Part shown: piece by piece, positions 9,363 through 23,340 of the stretch
Layout of the letters: each line of letters begins with the position of its first letter
How positions within the stretch are numbered: position 1 is the first letter of the stretch
Source of the DNA: Magnetovibrio blakemorei
GTDB lineage: Bacteria > Pseudomonadota > Alphaproteobacteria > Rhodospirillales > Magnetovibrionaceae
NCBI RefSeq assembly: GCF_001746755.1
Contig: NZ_MCGG01000018.1
Coordinates: forward strand, 1-64,000
Length of the DNA stretch: 64,000 nt
Direction of reading: 5' to 3'
Program-made: the position numbers and the translations under genes
The notes under the pieces: model-generated
Told to the model about the DNA's origin: nothing
Seen by the model: only the letters and a program-made list of their open reading frames with translations
The model's database searches: none

Positions 9363-9590
9363 ATGGAACTCGAAGCTGCAAAGATGATTGGTGCTGGTCT
9401 GGCTGTTATTGGTCTGGGTGGCGTTGGTGCTGGTATTGGCAACATTTTTGCGTCCCTGATCAGCGCGATCGCTCGCAACCCAGCTTCTGAAGGCAAAGTC
9501 TTCGGCCGCGCCATCCTGGGCTTCGCCCTGGTTGAAGCTGTTGCGCTGTACGCACTGGTCATCGCAATGCTGATCCTGTTTGTATTCTAA
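9363..9590 (+). CDS. atpE: ATP synthase F0 subunit c
   Basis: This 75-residue hairpin of two membrane helices forms the rotating c-ring. The polar loop is [11 protein letters not shown]. The proton-carrying carboxylate is Glu58 in [11 protein letters not shown]. The glycine-rich first helix (residues 10-30) has the repeated GxGxG spacing of c subunits. A strong AAGGAA ribosome binding site precedes the ATG, in line with the high copy number needed. Glu58 alone does not decide between H+ and Na+, but no Na+-binding signature is apparent. Confidence 0.97.
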   Translation: MELEAAKMIGAGLAVIGLGGVGAGIGNIFASLISAIARNPASEGKVFGRAILGFALVEAVALYALVIAMLILFVF

Positions 9591-9607
9591 GCTGGTTTTT
9601 GGTTATC

Positions 9608-9648
9608 GGTGCCAAGGCCTTTCGTCTCAAAGACGCGTCCTTGGCACC
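9608..9648 (+). promoter_or_regulatory. Intercistronic stem-loop after atpE
   Basis: A perfect 10-bp outer stem (9608-9617 with 9639-9648) encloses an inner 5-bp hairpin (9623-9627 with 9631-9635). No T tract follows, so it is unlikely to be a terminator. It would protect the atpE 3' end or set the ratio of c to b subunits. Confidence 0.6.
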
Positions 9649-9694
9649 ATACGCCCGTTACCTTTAGGTCACATCAACAGGCAGGAGCCCGCAC

Positions 9695-10261
9695 ATGCGG
9701 ATTCTGAATTCTACAATTGCTGTTAGTTTGGGGGCATCGTTTATTGCCTCACCTGCGCTTGCCGCCGGTCTGCCGCAATTGGACCCGCAAAACTTCTCGT
9801 CGCAGCTGATCTGGCTGGCCATCACGTTCGTCATTTTGTACGTGTTGATGTCCAAGATGGCCTTGCCGAAAATCGGCGATGTCTTGGAAGAACGCCAGCA
9901 ACGTATTGACGACAACCTCGCCAAAGCCGACGACTTGCAGTCTCAGTCCGATGCCGCCGCCAAAGCTTATGAAGCCTCATTGGCAGAAGCGCGGGCAAAG
10001 GCCTTTTCGGCCATCCGCGAGGTCAAAGACAAGGCGCAAGCTGAAGCCAGTGCGCGCCAGTCCGAACTCAATACCGATCTGCAGGCCAAAATAGCCGTTT
10101 CTGAAAAGGCCATCGCAAAGGCCCGTGACGAAGCCCTATCCGGCATTATGGATGTGGCTGTAGACGTTGCAGCCAGCGCTGTTGAAAAGCTGATTGGCGA
10201 AGCCCCGAAAGAGGCCTCCCTCAAGGCGGCTATCAGCGCAGCCCTGAAAAGCCGGGCATAA
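9695..10261 (+). CDS. ATP synthase F0 subunit b'
   Basis: This 188-residue peripheral stalk subunit is the b' form found in alphaproteobacteria and phototrophs. It begins with a signal-like segment (residues 1-23, ending SPALA), then one membrane helix at about residues 37-55. A long charged, Ala/Glu/Lys-rich helix follows and would form a coiled coil with subunit b. It is followed after 12 bases by the b gene. The symbol varies in databases (atpF' or atpG2), so none is given. Confidence 0.92.
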   Translation: MRILNSTIAVSLGASFIASPALAAGLPQLDPQNFSSQLIWLAITFVILYVLMSKMALPKIGDVLEERQQRIDDNLAKADDLQSQSDAAAKAYEASLAEARAKAFSAIREVKDKAQAEASARQSELNTDLQAKIAVSEKAIAKARDEALSGIMDVAVDVAASAVEKLIGEAPKEASLKAAISAALKSRA

Positions 10262-10273
10262 GGAGAGACGCAC

Positions 10274-10855
10274 ATGCTGATCAACCAAGCCCAAGCTGCC
10301 GCTGAAACGGCTGTAGAAGCCGCCGCCGAAGCGGGACACGCCGTGGCGAACGGGGCGGTGCATCACGTACCGTTCTACCAAGACACCACGTTCTTTGTTG
10401 CCGTTGCCTTCGTTTTGTTTTTCGTCTTCTTTGGCAAGAAGCTTTTTGCCGCGATGGCCTCAAGCCTTGATGACCGCGCGCAGAAGATCAAAGACCAGAT
10501 TGAAGAGGCCACGCGCCTTCGCGAAGAGGCTCAAGAACTGTTGGCTTCTTATGAAAAGAAGCAGCACGAAGCCCTTAAGGAAGCGGCAAACATTGTCAAA
10601 GCCGCCAAGGATGAAGCAGAGCGCCTGTCCGTAGAAGCTGCCGAACAACTCGACGCCAGTCTCAAGCGTGCCGAACGGTTGGCCAAAGACCGCATCGCTC
10701 AAGCCGAAGTTCAAGCCATCGCCGAGGTCCGCACCCTGGCCATCAACATCGCCATGGAAGCCACCCAGAGGGTCTTGGAACAAGACGTTTCCGCCACCAA
10801 GGCTGACGCTCTGATCGACACGGCCATTAAAAACATGGAAGGCAAGCTGCACTAA
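10274..10855 (+). CDS. atpF: ATP synthase F0 subunit b
   Basis: This 193-residue stalk subunit pairs with b' to hold F1 still against the c-ring. An Ala-rich N terminus precedes a membrane helix at about residues 38-55 (FFVAVAFVLFFVFF). A long helical coiled-coil region rich in Ala, Glu and Lys follows. The ATG has GGAGAG upstream. It is the last gene of the operon and is followed by a strong terminator. Confidence 0.95.
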   Translation: MLINQAQAAAETAVEAAAEAGHAVANGAVHHVPFYQDTTFFVAVAFVLFFVFFGKKLFAAMASSLDDRAQKIKDQIEEATRLREEAQELLASYEKKQHEALKEAANIVKAAKDEAERLSVEAAEQLDASLKRAERLAKDRIAQAEVQAIAEVRTLAINIAMEATQRVLEQDVSATKADALIDTAIKNMEGKLH

Positions 10856-10880
10856 GCTTCCCGACGATCGCAGAAAAATC

Positions 10881-10912
10881 AAAGGCTCCCACTCAGGTTG
10901 GGAGCCTTTTTT
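10881..10912 (+). terminator. Rho-independent terminator of the F0 operon
   Basis: A 10-bp GC-rich stem (10882-10891 with 10899-10908) and a 7-base loop are followed by a run of T residues. A matching A residue on the left side extends the stem. It lies 26 bases after atpF. The stop codon of the converging HisKA gene falls inside its loop. Confidence 0.9.
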
Positions 10913-11288
10913 CTGTCTTTAGATGGGCGCTTTCGTCTTGTGTTTGACGCGCCGCCTCAATTTCACAGACCGCTTCCAAGTAGCCCAGCATGGCTTCGAT
11001 AACCTTCATCAATTGCTGCGCTGAAACGTCGATGTGATCGATGTATTCTTCAGGCTTGAGCCCCAATTCCGGTGCATCCTTGGCCATTTTGATCACCTGC
11101 GTAAAGCCAAGTATGGCCGTCAACGGGGTCCGCAGTTCATGGCTCATATAAGCCAGAAACTCGGCGTGCTGCGCGTCTTTGGCAGGCGTTTTTTGCAAGC
11201 GCGTTCTGAGTTCTATGTGACAAAAGGCCTTAGAGTTGGGGAAATCAGGAGTTGCATCTCGGGTTTTGGAATCCTCAGCACTTAACAT
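10893..11288 (-). CDS. Orphan HisKA domain protein without a kinase domain
   Basis: This 131-residue protein contains a histidine kinase dimerisation and phosphoacceptor domain. The H-box YMSHELRTPLTAILGF lies in the middle, and a second helix extends to MLGYLEAV. No ATP-binding (HATPase) domain follows, and no sensor or membrane segment precedes it. The last residues (KRLPT) are encoded by the atp terminator stem. The start at 11288 has GAGG upstream; a TTG at 11297 is the alternative. It may be a truncated kinase remnant or a working phosphotransfer partner for a kinase elsewhere. Confidence 0.65.
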   Translation of the reverse strand: MLSAEDSKTRDATPDFPNSKAFCHIELRTRLQKTPAKDAQHAEFLAYMSHELRTPLTAILGFTQVIKMAKDAPELGLKPEEYIDHIDVSAQQLMKVIEAMLGYLEAVCEIEAARQTQDESAHLKTEKRLPT

Positions 11289-11429
11289 TCGTCTCAATCC
11301 TCATCCAAAGGCCTACACCGCAGAGGCCTCCCATTCCCCTTGCGACACAATGTCTATCCCAAGGTTAAGTGAGAACGGTTGCAAGTATGTGGCAGTTTTG
11401 GGAATTATCGGAGAGGTTGTAGAACGATG

Positions 11430-15190
<3,761 letters not shown>

Positions 15191-15211
15191 GGACAGGCAA
15201 TCCTTGCGCTA

Positions 15212-16018
15212 TCACCAGGGTTTGTACCAAGGTTTTTGATCCGGTTCCTTGATGGTCGGGTCTTCCAATAAGGCATACGCATCGACGTACCACGAACTGC
15301 CGGGGAAGTTGTGGCCCAGCACGGCAGCTGATTTTTTCGCTTCCTCGTGCAGACCCAAGGCCATATAGCATTCCACCAAGCGCAACAGGGCTTCGGGCGT
15401 GTGGGTGGTGGTTTGGTATTTTTTGACCACCGCATCAAAGCGATTGATGGCGGCAAGATACTGACCCTTGGTCTGATAATAGCGACCAATGTCCATTTCT
15501 TTGCCCGCCAGGTGATCATAGGTCAGTTCGATCTTCAACTTGGCGTCACGGGCGTATTGGCTGGTCGGGAAACGGGTGGTGAGCTCATCCAAGGTTTTGA
15601 GCGCCAGCTGGGTCATCAATTGATCGCGACCAACGTCCGAAATTTGTTCATAATAGCAAAGCCCCTTGAGGTAGTAGGCATAATCGGCATCTTTGTTGGA
15701 CGGGTGCAGTTGGATAAATCGATCCAGCGCCACCACGGCCTCGTCATACTTGTTGGCTTGATAGAGGCTGTACGCGGCCATGACCTGTGCCTTGGTCGCC
15801 CAGTTGGAATACGGGTGCTGGCGCTCAACCTCATCAAACTGGGTTGAGGCTTCGGCGTATCTGCCCTGCTCCAACGAATCAACGGCGATGTTGTAGAGTT
15901 TTTCCACCGCAACTTCTTCGTACTTTTCTTCCGTTGCCTTGTCGCCGGAACACGCCGTCAGCGCCAGCAGTGCGGCGAGAAAGAAGGTGCTTTTGGAAAA
16001 ATAAATCGATGATGTCAT
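15212..16018 (-). CDS. bamD: Outer membrane protein assembly lipoprotein BamD
   Basis: BamD is the essential lipoprotein of the BAM complex that inserts beta-barrel proteins in the outer membrane. The lipobox LTAC is near residue 23 of the form starting at 16018. The mature protein is built of TPR repeats, for example EQGRYAEASTQFDEVERQHPYS and ANKYDEAVVALDRFIQLHP. The ATG at 16018 gives 268 residues with a clean lipoprotein signal. The longer frame to 16102 would bury the signal, so it is rejected. Confidence 0.95.
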   Translation of the reverse strand: MTSSIYFSKSTFFLAALLALTACSGDKATEEKYEEVAVEKLYNIAVDSLEQGRYAEASTQFDEVERQHPYSNWATKAQVMAAYSLYQANKYDEAVVALDRFIQLHPSNKDADYAYYLKGLCYYEQISDVGRDQLMTQLALKTLDELTTRFPTSQYARDAKLKIELTYDHLAGKEMDIGRYYQTKGQYLAAINRFDAVVKKYQTTTHTPEALLRLVECYMALGLHEEAKKSAAVLGHNFPGSSWYVDAYALLEDPTIKEPDQKPWYKPW

Positions 16019-16271
16019 GGGGCTTTTGTTTCCGTTACGTGTCCCAGCACAATCTAGGATGTGGCGGATTATATCACGTCCCCGCGCGGGTCTGTCCAGC
16101 ACCCCTTATCGCTTTTCGAGCATTCGTTGAAAATGCCTAAAAATGGGGACTATCTGGAGATTTTGAGAAGATATTCACGTCCGAAAGGTCCGCCAGCTCA
16201 TGCCAATCAACAGCTTTGAGCGCGAATCGGAACATTTCGTGAATTTGAAACATCAAAGATGAAGCGTGAAA

Positions 16272-17210
16272 TTATGCCGTTGCCGGGCTGGCGGCGACCG
16301 ATTCTTTGGCCCAGGAAGAGCCCGTTGCCCCAAGGCGCGATACAGGAGCATTCATATCGACAAGCTCAAAATTCGCCGGGTCAGAGAACAGTTCGCGCAG
16401 CAAAGCGTTGTTCAAAGCATGGCTGGCACGCGTGCCCGTGTAATGGCCCACCAGGGTTGCCCCGGCCAGATACAAATCCCCCACCGCGTCGAGGATCTTG
16501 TGGCGCACACATTCATCATCAAAACGCAGACCGTCTTCGTTCAAAATCCGGTCGCCACTGACAACCACGGCGTTGTCCAAAGACGCACCCTTGGCCAAAC
16601 CAGCTGCCCACAAGGCTTCGGCTTCATGCAAAAAACCAAAGGTCCGGGCGCGGGCGATTTCATTTTTAAAGACCCCATCGGTCAAATCAACCGACATGGA
16701 TTGCGTGCCGATGATGGCGTTGTCAAATTCAATGTTAAATTCGATCGAGAAGCCGTCGGCCGGAACCAGGCTTGCCAATTTATCGCCGTCTTCAATAAAA
16801 ACCGGCTTCAGAACCCGCACAGCTTTGCGCGGTGCGTCTTGTTCTGCAACGCCAGCACAATCAATGAGAAACATAAAAGGCGCCGCGCTGCCGTCCATAA
16901 CGGGAACTTCAGGGCCGCCCACTTCAATCACCGCATTGTCGATGCCAGAACCGGCCAGGGCCGCCATCAGATGTTCGATGGTGGCAATGGTTTTGCCTTT
17001 TTCAGATCCGATGGTCGTGCACAGACGGGAATCACAAACTTGATCAAAGGCTGCCGGAATAACAGCACCACCGCCCGCGATATCCGTACGACGGAAAACA
17101 ATGCCCGCATCAACATCAGCAGGCAGAAGGGTCATGGAGATTTTTTCACCGGAATGCAGTCCTACGCCTGTGCAGCTGATGGCGCTTTTCAAGGTCTGTT
17201 GCTTAATCAC
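16272..17210 (-). CDS. lpxC: UDP-3-O-acyl-N-acetylglucosamine deacetylase
   Basis: LpxC catalyses the committed step of lipid A synthesis, removing the acetyl group from UDP-3-O-acyl-GlcNAc. The 312-residue protein opens with the typical [16 protein letters not shown] segment. Zinc ligands are visible in the IEHLMAAL motif and in [10 protein letters not shown], which also holds the catalytic region. The [13 protein letters not shown] segment is near the C terminus. It follows ftsZ, as in many proteobacteria, but a terminator between them implies at least partly separate transcription. Confidence 0.96.
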   Translation of the reverse strand: MIKQQTLKSAISCTGVGLHSGEKISMTLLPADVDAGIVFRRTDIAGGGAVIPAAFDQVCDSRLCTTIGSEKGKTIATIEHLMAALAGSGIDNAVIEVGGPEVPVMDGSAAPFMFLIDCAGVAEQDAPRKAVRVLKPVFIEDGDKLASLVPADGFSIEFNIEFDNAIIGTQSMSVDLTDGVFKNEIARARTFGFLHEAEALWAAGLAKGASLDNAVVVSGDRILNEDGLRFDDECVRHKILDAVGDLYLAGATLVGHYTGTRASHALNNALLRELFSDPANFELVDMNAPVSRLGATGSSWAKESVAASPATA

Positions 17211-17299
17211 GGTGTGTTCCCCAATACCCTAAAATTCAATCGCTTCAGGCTCTATTTGAAGCTTGTGTTGCTTTTGGCCTAAAGGCTCGCTCAACACCC

Positions 17300-17352
17300 A
17301 AAAAGGAAGAGCGCTTCAGTTATAAGGTTTACCACCCTAGACTGAAGCGCTC
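17300..17352 (-). terminator. Rho-independent terminator of the ftsZ transcript
   Basis: A perfect 12-bp inverted repeat (17309-17320 with 17341-17352) is followed on the minus strand by a T-rich tract (TTCCTTTTT). It lies 64 bases after the ftsZ stop and before lpxC. Confidence 0.75.
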
Positions 17353-17415
17353 AAATCAAACTGTGTTACCTTTTGTTACAGGTTTTACTGCAGCTAACAC
17401 CTTCATTTTAAAAGA

Positions 17416-19107
17416 CTAATTTGCCTGACGACGCAGGAACGCAGGGATGTCCAAAAGGTCGTCTTCAGCCTGACTTGGCTGCAGTCGTTCTTCGGGATCG
17501 AGCCCGCCCAGCGTCAGTTCGGCAGAGGCCGAAGTGCGCAACTGTGTAGAGGGTCGGCTTTCGACGGCATCCGAAATGGATTGACCAAACATGGACACTT
17601 TGTGCTTCGCCCCGCCGGTGACCCGTTCAAACAAACTCGGTCCCTTATTCACCGCTGAGCGTGCCGGAGCCGCGCCCGTTGAACCGTTGACCATGGCGGC
17701 TTCAGCCATTGGGTCGACTTCGTGAAGGTCATCGTTTTTCTTCGAACTGGTCGGTGCTGGCGGAATAAAGGCATCCGTTGAACCCTGAGACGGCATGGCA
17801 GCCGGCGCATTGAACCGTTCCGGAATGCGGGCCGGTTCTGGTGCGCCCATGTTTTCATCATCAAAATCTTCGTCAGAAGCAACTTCGCGCGCAATGGCAT
17901 CGTCCATGTCGGCGTTGTGCATGACGGGATCATCCACAGGATCGGCGTCGCCTTCGTCATCGTGTGCGGCGACAGGCTCAGAGACAAAATTTTGCGACAA
18001 CACTTCAGCAACGTTGGGGGCCGTAGCGACAACAGAAACGGTAGCTTGCGGCGCCACGTCTGCTTGCGGAACGGTCTTTCGTGCGACGGTGTCTTCTTGA
18101 ACGCTCAATACGGCAGGAACGGGCCGAACCATGCTTTCCGCATCGATGCCCGTTGCCACCACGGAAACCCGCATGCGGCCGTTGAGGGTTTCGTCAAAGG
18201 TGGAACCGAAAATGATATACGCATCTTCTTCGACTTCCGAACGAATGCGGTTTGCGGCTTCGTCCACTTCGAACAACGTCATGTCGGCACCGCCGGTGAT
18301 GTTGATCAACACCCCGCGTGCGCCCGCCATGGAGGTGTCGTCCAAAAGAGGGTTGGAGATGGCGGCTTCAGCAGCGTCCAAGGCACGACGTTCGCCTTCG
18401 GCTTCACCCGTACCCATCATCGCCTTGCCCATTTCGCTCATCACGGAACGCACGTCGGCAAAATCCAGGTTGATCAAGCCCGGCATCACCATCAAGTCGG
18501 TCACGCCGCGCACGCCGGAATAAAGCACATCGTCGGCCATTTTGAAGGCATCGGCAAAGGTGGTCTTTTCATTGGCGATGCGGAACAGGTTTTGATTGGG
18601 GATGATGATCAGCGTATCGACATACTGTTCCAGTTCAAGAATGCCTTTTTCCGCAATACCGTAGCGGTGCTGGCCTTCGAACTGAAACGGCTTGGTGACG
18701 ACACCGACGGTCAAGATGCCAAGATCGCGGGCAGCGCGGGCGATCACGGGGGCAGCACCGGTACCGGTTCCACCACCCATACCGGCGGCGATGAACACCA
18801 TGTGGGAGCCTTTGAGCTGCTCGTTCAATTCGTCGATGGTTTCTTCAGCGGCAGCGCGACCGATATCTGGTTTCGAGCCGGCACCAAGTCCTTGCGTCAA
18901 CCCCGAACCCAACTGAATGCGTCGATCCGTTGCGGCAGAAGCGAGCGATTGAGCGTCGGTATTGGCGACGATGAACTCAACCCCCTCAAGCTTCGCGTTG
19001 ATCATGTTGTTGACGGCGTTACCACCTGCGCCACCGACACCGATAACGGTGATCCTTGGCTTCAACTCGATCGTTTCATTTTTGGGTACGCTTAAATTAA
19101 TGCTCAT
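17416..19107 (-). CDS. ftsZ: Cell division protein FtsZ
   Basis: FtsZ is the tubulin-like GTPase that forms the division ring. In this 563-residue protein the N-terminal domain carries the GTP loop [13 protein letters not shown] and the tubulin signature [11 protein letters not shown]. The T7 catalytic loop ([12 protein letters not shown]) follows. A variable acidic, Pro/Ala-rich linker of about 200 residues leads to the C-terminal peptide [10 protein letters not shown], which binds FtsA and other partners. The long linker is common in alphaproteobacteria. The gene follows ftsA after a 154-base gap. Confidence 0.98.
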   Translation of the reverse strand: MSINLSVPKNETIELKPRITVIGVGGAGGNAVNNMINAKLEGVEFIVANTDAQSLASAATDRRIQLGSGLTQGLGAGSKPDIGRAAAEETIDELNEQLKGSHMVFIAAGMGGGTGTGAAPVIARAARDLGILTVGVVTKPFQFEGQHRYGIAEKGILELEQYVDTLIIIPNQNLFRIANEKTTFADAFKMADDVLYSGVRGVTDLMVMPGLINLDFADVRSVMSEMGKAMMGTGEAEGERRALDAAEAAISNPLLDDTSMAGARGVLINITGGADMTLFEVDEAANRIRSEVEEDAYIIFGSTFDETLNGRMRVSVVATGIDAESMVRPVPAVLSVQEDTVARKTVPQADVAPQATVSVVATAPNVAEVLSQNFVSEPVAAHDDEGDADPVDDPVMHNADMDDAIAREVASDEDFDDENMGAPEPARIPERFNAPAAMPSQGSTDAFIPPAPTSSKKNDDLHEVDPMAEAAMVNGSTGAAPARSAVNKGPSLFERVTGGAKHKVSMFGQSISDAVESRPSTQLRTSASAELTLGGLDPEERLQPSQAEDDLLDIPAFLRRQAN

Positions 19108-19162
19108 GATTCAACTCCACACTCCGCCCGTTTCTTCATTAGTGGCCAAAAACCCTTAAAAT

Positions 19163-19191
19163 TTAGTAACTTTTAGGGACAAATCGACCAA
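19163..19191 (-). promoter_or_regulatory. Possible ftsZ promoter
   Basis: On the minus strand TTGGTC (19191-19186), a 17-base spacer and TACTAA (19168-19163) lie in the AT-rich gap between ftsA and ftsZ, about 55 bases before the ftsZ start. Both hexamers deviate from consensus. Confidence 0.3.
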
Positions 19192-19261
19192 TTTGTTTTA
19201 TCGAGTCGCTCTTGAGTCCTTGATCATTTCTGACTCAGTTATTTGAACTGTACTTACTCGG

Positions 19262-20530
19262 CTAGAAATTCTCACGCAGCCACTGGCCAATACGGCCCAA
19301 ACGGCTGGCGGGCTGGTCCTTTGGGCGATACGTGCGCCCTGCTAATTCACCCGTAGATTCAAGCGCATAATAGATCAATCCTGCGCAGGTTGCGAATTGC
19401 GGCCCCGAAGAAGCTTCTGCCATGCCCTCCAAGTAACGCGGTTTCGCCATACGCACTTGGGCTTTGTTCAAAATGCTCCCGGCCATTTCCCGAACGCCCG
19501 GCAACAGACTGGCACCACCGGTCAAAACAATTCTTGGCCCCGATAGTTTTTCAAACCCGGCACTGTTCAAACGCTCGCGGATCAATTCGAACGTTTCTTC
19601 GATGCGCGGGCGGATGATGCCCACCAGCATGGAACGCGCCACCGGATTGGTTTCGCCCGTTTGTTCCTCACCGATCAGCGGCACTTTGATGACTTCCAAG
19701 TCGTCGCTTGGCGACGGCATGCAGTTGCCGTAAAGCGTCTTCATGCGTTCGGCGTGTTGCACCGGCGTCGACAGACCGCGCGCAATGTCATTGGTAACGT
19801 TCACGCCCCCCACCGCAATACAATCGGCATGGACCAATTCACCATCGAAAAAGACCGAGATATTGGTGGTGCCTCCGCCCATGTCAATCAAGGTGACGCC
19901 CAACTTCATTTCATCTTCGACCAACGCCGACAAGGCACTGGCATAGGGACCGACCACGCGGTTTTCCACTTCCAAATGACAGCGGTGCAAGCAGGTATCA
20001 AGATTGCGCAAAGCATTGGTTGAGGCTGTGATAACATGCAAGTTGACGCCCAATCTGTCACCAAACATGCCCCGCGGGTCGCGCACGCCGCGGTTTCCAT
20101 CGATGGAATAGCCAACGGGGATGGAATGAACGATTTCTTGATCTTCGGGTAGTTCCGAGGCCAGGCGACTGGCGTCTAGGATTTTGCGCAGATCCTGATC
20201 ACCAATTTCGTGCCCGGCAATGCCGATATCATATGCCACCAGTCGCGATTTGAAGACCGGACCGGATAACGCCACATTAACGCTGTGGATGTTGGTCCCG
20301 GCCATTTCTTCAGCCGCACCAACGGCGGCGCGTACGGCCGCTTCGGCATCGTCCATGTCGACGATGGCGCCATGCCTCACCCCTGCAGAAGCGTGATGAC
20401 CGATGCCCAAAACCCGCGGAGGACGGGTGCCTTCTTGACGCGCGATCAGGCACGAAATTTTCGTCGTGCCGATATCTAACGCGGCGACAAGGCCGTTTCT
20501 CGGTTTCGTCTGCGGTTTATGGCGATGCAT
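19262..20530 (-). CDS. ftsA: Cell division protein FtsA
   Basis: FtsA is the actin-like protein that tethers FtsZ to the membrane. The 422-residue protein has the phosphate 1 motif AALDIGTTKISCLIA near the N terminus, the phosphate 2 motif LIDMGGGTTNISVF, and the adenosine motif IVLTGGASLLPG. The C terminus ends in a short amphipathic, positively charged helix (RLGRIGQWLRENF), which is the membrane-targeting sequence. It lies between ftsQ and ftsZ in the conserved order. Confidence 0.97.
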   Translation of the reverse strand: MHRHKPQTKPRNGLVAALDIGTTKISCLIARQEGTRPPRVLGIGHHASAGVRHGAIVDMDDAEAAVRAAVGAAEEMAGTNIHSVNVALSGPVFKSRLVAYDIGIAGHEIGDQDLRKILDASRLASELPEDQEIVHSIPVGYSIDGNRGVRDPRGMFGDRLGVNLHVITASTNALRNLDTCLHRCHLEVENRVVGPYASALSALVEDEMKLGVTLIDMGGGTTNISVFFDGELVHADCIAVGGVNVTNDIARGLSTPVQHAERMKTLYGNCMPSPSDDLEVIKVPLIGEEQTGETNPVARSMLVGIIRPRIEETFELIRERLNSAGFEKLSGPRIVLTGGASLLPGVREMAGSILNKAQVRMAKPRYLEGMAEASSGPQFATCAGLIYYALESTGELAGRTYRPKDQPASRLGRIGQWLRENF

Positions 20531-20609
20531 GTCTCAAAGCCCCTTTCTGAGTGCTTCGCATAACTGAAGATTCTTAAGCTTACGTTTCGAAATTTAATAT
20601 TTTCTGCAC

Positions 20610-21509
20610 TTACGTTTCTTGCCCCGGTTTTCGTTCGGGTCTTCTCAGCGCGTTCGGACTGCGGCGCACGATAACGCGGTCGGGCAAGCGCAAATCCAAA
20701 ACCCGAATATCGCGGGCCAAAACACCACTGGCTTCTTCAAATTCCGCCAAACGCGCCAACGCTTTGGGCGCATCTTCCGCTGGCAGGCGCACATTGATGT
20801 CACCGTTCAGCGACAGATCCCAGCGCCGTCCGCCGACCCGAACCGCGGCCTTCACCAAGGCCTTCAATTCAGGCTGCGTTTCCAACAATTCCAACAATCC
20901 ACCAACGTTATCGGGAGCGTCTTCGCCCACCACATGAATAAGATTCGCAAACCGCCCCAACGCCTTGCGCGTGATCACTTCACCGGTGTCGTCAATGAGG
21001 GCAAATTCTCCGTTGCTTTGCCACAACGCCATGGGGCGGCGTTCGATGATGTGAAGCGCCAATGTGTCTGGCAACAAGCGCTCAATACGCGCTTGCAAAA
21101 CCCACGGCAAAGCCTCGACCCGTTCCTTTGCCGCCGAAAAATCATACGCCAAGATCGGCGTTCCGCGGGTAATGGCCAGAGCTTCAAGTAAATCGTCCCG
21201 GCTGGTTTCCAAGCGTCCGCTCACCAATACGTCTTGGACCGTAAAGCCCAAATCCGAAGACACTTTGATGGCCTTCCACTTGGTTGCATTCAAGGCCGCT
21301 TCCACGTGCCCGGACTTCCACGCCCAAACTGAGGCACTGCCGATCAAGCTCAGCACCAAAACAATCGCCACCACCACTGTTTGCGGACGACGCCATACGG
21401 GCACAACCCGCTTTCGTTTCGGTCTGGTGTTGCGCTCAACATCATGTTCCGACACATCCATATCGGTTGCGTCTGCACTGGCTAATAGTCGTGTCAGCAT
21501 TTTTCTCAT
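20610..21509 (-). CDS. ftsQ: Cell division protein FtsQ
   Basis: FtsQ is a single-pass membrane protein that connects early and late division proteins, with FtsB and FtsL as partners. The 299-residue protein has a basic cytoplasmic N terminus and a membrane helix at about residues 43-66. A POTRA domain ([18 protein letters not shown] ...) and the FtsQ beta domain follow in the periplasm. It overlaps ddlB by ATGA. The gap to ftsA is 79 bases. Confidence 0.93.
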   Translation of the reverse strand: MRKMLTRLLASADATDMDVSEHDVERNTRPKRKRVVPVWRRPQTVVVAIVLVLSLIGSASVWAWKSGHVEAALNATKWKAIKVSSDLGFTVQDVLVSGRLETSRDDLLEALAITRGTPILAYDFSAAKERVEALPWVLQARIERLLPDTLALHIIERRPMALWQSNGEFALIDDTGEVITRKALGRFANLIHVVGEDAPDNVGGLLELLETQPELKALVKAAVRVGGRRWDLSLNGDINVRLPAEDAPKALARLAEFEEASGVLARDIRVLDLRLPDRVIVRRSPNALRRPERKPGQET

Positions 21510-22411
21510 GCGTCACACTCCGCGTTTTCAACCATCCAACTGACCAATTCTTCAAAGCTGATTCCAACGTGCTGGGCTTGTTCTGGCACCAACGACGTCG
21601 GCGTCATGCCGGGTTGGGTGTTCACTTCAAGAATATACATATCTTCGCCGTCGTATCTGAAATCCGAACGGCTCACCCCGCGACACCCCAATGTGTCATG
21701 CGCCAACTGCGCCAGACGCAGGGCTTCGTCATAAACAGACGCGGGAACATCGGCGGGAATTTGATGACGCGAACCACCTGCGGCGTACTTGGCATCAAAA
21801 TCGTAAAATTCGTGATCGGTCATAATTTCCGTAACGGCCAAGGCCCGATCGCCCATCACAGAAACGGTCAGCTCGCGACCGGGAACAAAGCGTTCCACCA
21901 TCACCGTATCACCATAGGGCCAACTTTCATGGGCGAACGGCAACGCGTTATCGCCTTCTCGCACGATATGGATGCCGACACTGGAACCTTCATTTGCAGG
22001 TTTGACCACATATGGCGGCTTCATCACGTCGCCCGCTAAAACTTCTGCACGGGTTGCGATTTTGCCTTCGGCGACGTGAATGCCGGCGTCTTTGAACAAG
22101 CGCTTCGCCAGCGGTTTATCCATCGCCAAGGCCGACGCCGTGAGTCCTGAATGGGTGTAGGGAATGTTCAAAATATCCAGCAAACCCTGGATGCAGCCGT
22201 CTTCGCCAAAGCGCCCGTGCAAAGCATTGAAGACAACATCCGGTTTGGGATAGAGCCGGCCCAACAGCGAACCCACATCGCGTTGCACATCAATGGCCGT
22301 CACCGAATAGCCCGCACGTTTAAGGGCACTGGCGCACGCCGCACCCGACACTAAGGAAACCTCGCGTTCCGCTGACCAACCGCCCATGAATACGGCCACT
22401 TGCTTGATCAT
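21506..22411 (-). CDS. ddl: D-alanine--D-alanine ligase
   Basis: This ATP-grasp enzyme makes the D-Ala-D-Ala dipeptide of peptidoglycan precursors. The form starting at 22411 has 301 residues. The N terminus [19 protein letters not shown] is diagnostic. The ATP-binding GSSVGIHIV loop and the C-terminal [19 protein letters not shown] magnesium-binding segment are present. The upstream in-frame extension to 22456 has no support. It overlaps murB by ATGA, the usual alphaproteobacterial murB-ddl-ftsQ arrangement. Confidence 0.96.
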   Translation of the reverse strand: MIKQVAVFMGGWSAEREVSLVSGAACASALKRAGYSVTAIDVQRDVGSLLGRLYPKPDVVFNALHGRFGEDGCIQGLLDILNIPYTHSGLTASALAMDKPLAKRLFKDAGIHVAEGKIATRAEVLAGDVMKPPYVVKPANEGSSVGIHIVREGDNALPFAHESWPYGDTVMVERFVPGRELTVSVMGDRALAVTEIMTDHEFYDFDAKYAAGGSRHQIPADVPASVYDEALRLAQLAHDTLGCRGVSRSDFRYDGEDMYILEVNTQPGMTPTSLVPEQAQHVGISFEELVSWMVENAECDA

Positions 22412-23340
22412 GACGTCCTCCCTTCGATGGGGACACCGATGCGGCGGATTTCCCACACAAGTTCAATGCCCGATGTTTCCTTCACCCGTTGGCGCACGGT
22501 TTCGCCCAAGGTTTCGATGTCGGCCGCCGTCGCGGTGCCATCGTTGATCAAAAAATTGCAGTGCTTTTCAGAGACCTGAGCTCCACCCACGCGCAAGCCC
22601 CGACATCCGGCATCGTCAATCAACTGCCAGGCCTTGTGACCTTGTGGGTTTTTAAAGGTTGAGCCCCCGGTTGATGTGCGCAACGGCTGTGTGCCTTCGC
22701 GGGAATGCTTGATGTCATCCATACGCGCTTTGATGTCGGCATTTTTTCCATCAAATCCACGCAGCATAGCTTCGACAAAAATCCAGTCTTCAGGCACAGC
22801 ACACGTGCGATAGGCGAAGCCCAATTCGTCGACACCAAGTTCATGGAGTTCACCTTTGGGGTCCAATGCCAATGCGCCGATGACGACATCTTTCATCTCT
22901 GTCCCATAGGCCCCGGCGTTCATGCGCAGCGCGCCGCCAATGGTACCGGGGATGCCGCTGAGAAATTCCAGGCCGGAAAGATTGACCTGCAACGCCGCTT
23001 GCGCAACGCTGCCGTCGAGCGCCGATGCCCCGGCGATCACGTCGCCTTTGTGGATCATGACAGACGCAAATTCCCGGCCCAAACGCACCACCACACCCGG
23101 CACGCCCCCATCGCGCACCAAGATGTTGGAGCCCACACCCAAAACCGTCACCGCCACGTCGACAGGTTTGTTTTTGAGAAAATGCGACAGGTCTTCAACG
23201 TCGGCTGGTTTAAACAGAACTTCCGCCGGACCGCCGACGCCAAACCACGTGACCTTGGCGAGAGACGCGCCCTCGCTGATCCGTCCCCGCACCGGCGGCA
23301 GACGATCAATCAGGTTTTCGGCGTAAACGGCAGCTGCCAT
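22408..23340 (-). CDS. murB: UDP-N-acetylenolpyruvoylglucosamine reductase
   Basis: MurB is the FAD enzyme that reduces enolpyruvyl-UDP-GlcNAc to UDP-MurNAc. The 310-residue form starting at 23340 shows the FAD-binding [15 protein letters not shown] segment and [30 protein letters not shown] and the C-terminal [19 protein letters not shown] segment follow, the latter including the catalytic Ser. It starts in a 1-base overlap with the murC stop (TAATG). A longer frame to 23445 would intrude into murC and is rejected. Confidence 0.96.
   Translation of the reverse strand: MAAAVYAENLIDRLPPVRGRISEGASLAKVTWFGVGGPAEVLFKPADVEDLSHFLKNKPVDVAVTVLGVGSNILVRDGGVPGVVVRLGREFASVMIHKGDVIAGASALDGSVAQAALQVNLSGLEFLSGIPGTIGGALRMNAGAYGTEMKDVVIGALALDPKGELHELGVDELGFAYRTCAVPEDWIFVEAMLRGFDGKNADIKARMDDIKHSREGTQPLRTSTGGSTFKNPQGHKAWQLIDDAGCRGLRVGGAQVSEKHCNFLINDGTATAADIETLGETVRQRVKETSGIELVWEIRRIGVPIEGRTS

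Noticed and set aside
16019-16271. Possible small gene between bamD and lpxC
   Set aside because: The only frames there lack ribosome binding sites and family resemblance; I see nothing but spacer.
17917-19095. 392-residue open frame antisense to ftsZ
   Set aside because: It is the mirror of the conserved ftsZ reading frame and has no domain or ribosome binding site; the same applies to long frames antisense to ligA (12576-13445), recN (13703-14590), atpB (8630-9562) and the RND gene (60719-61603).
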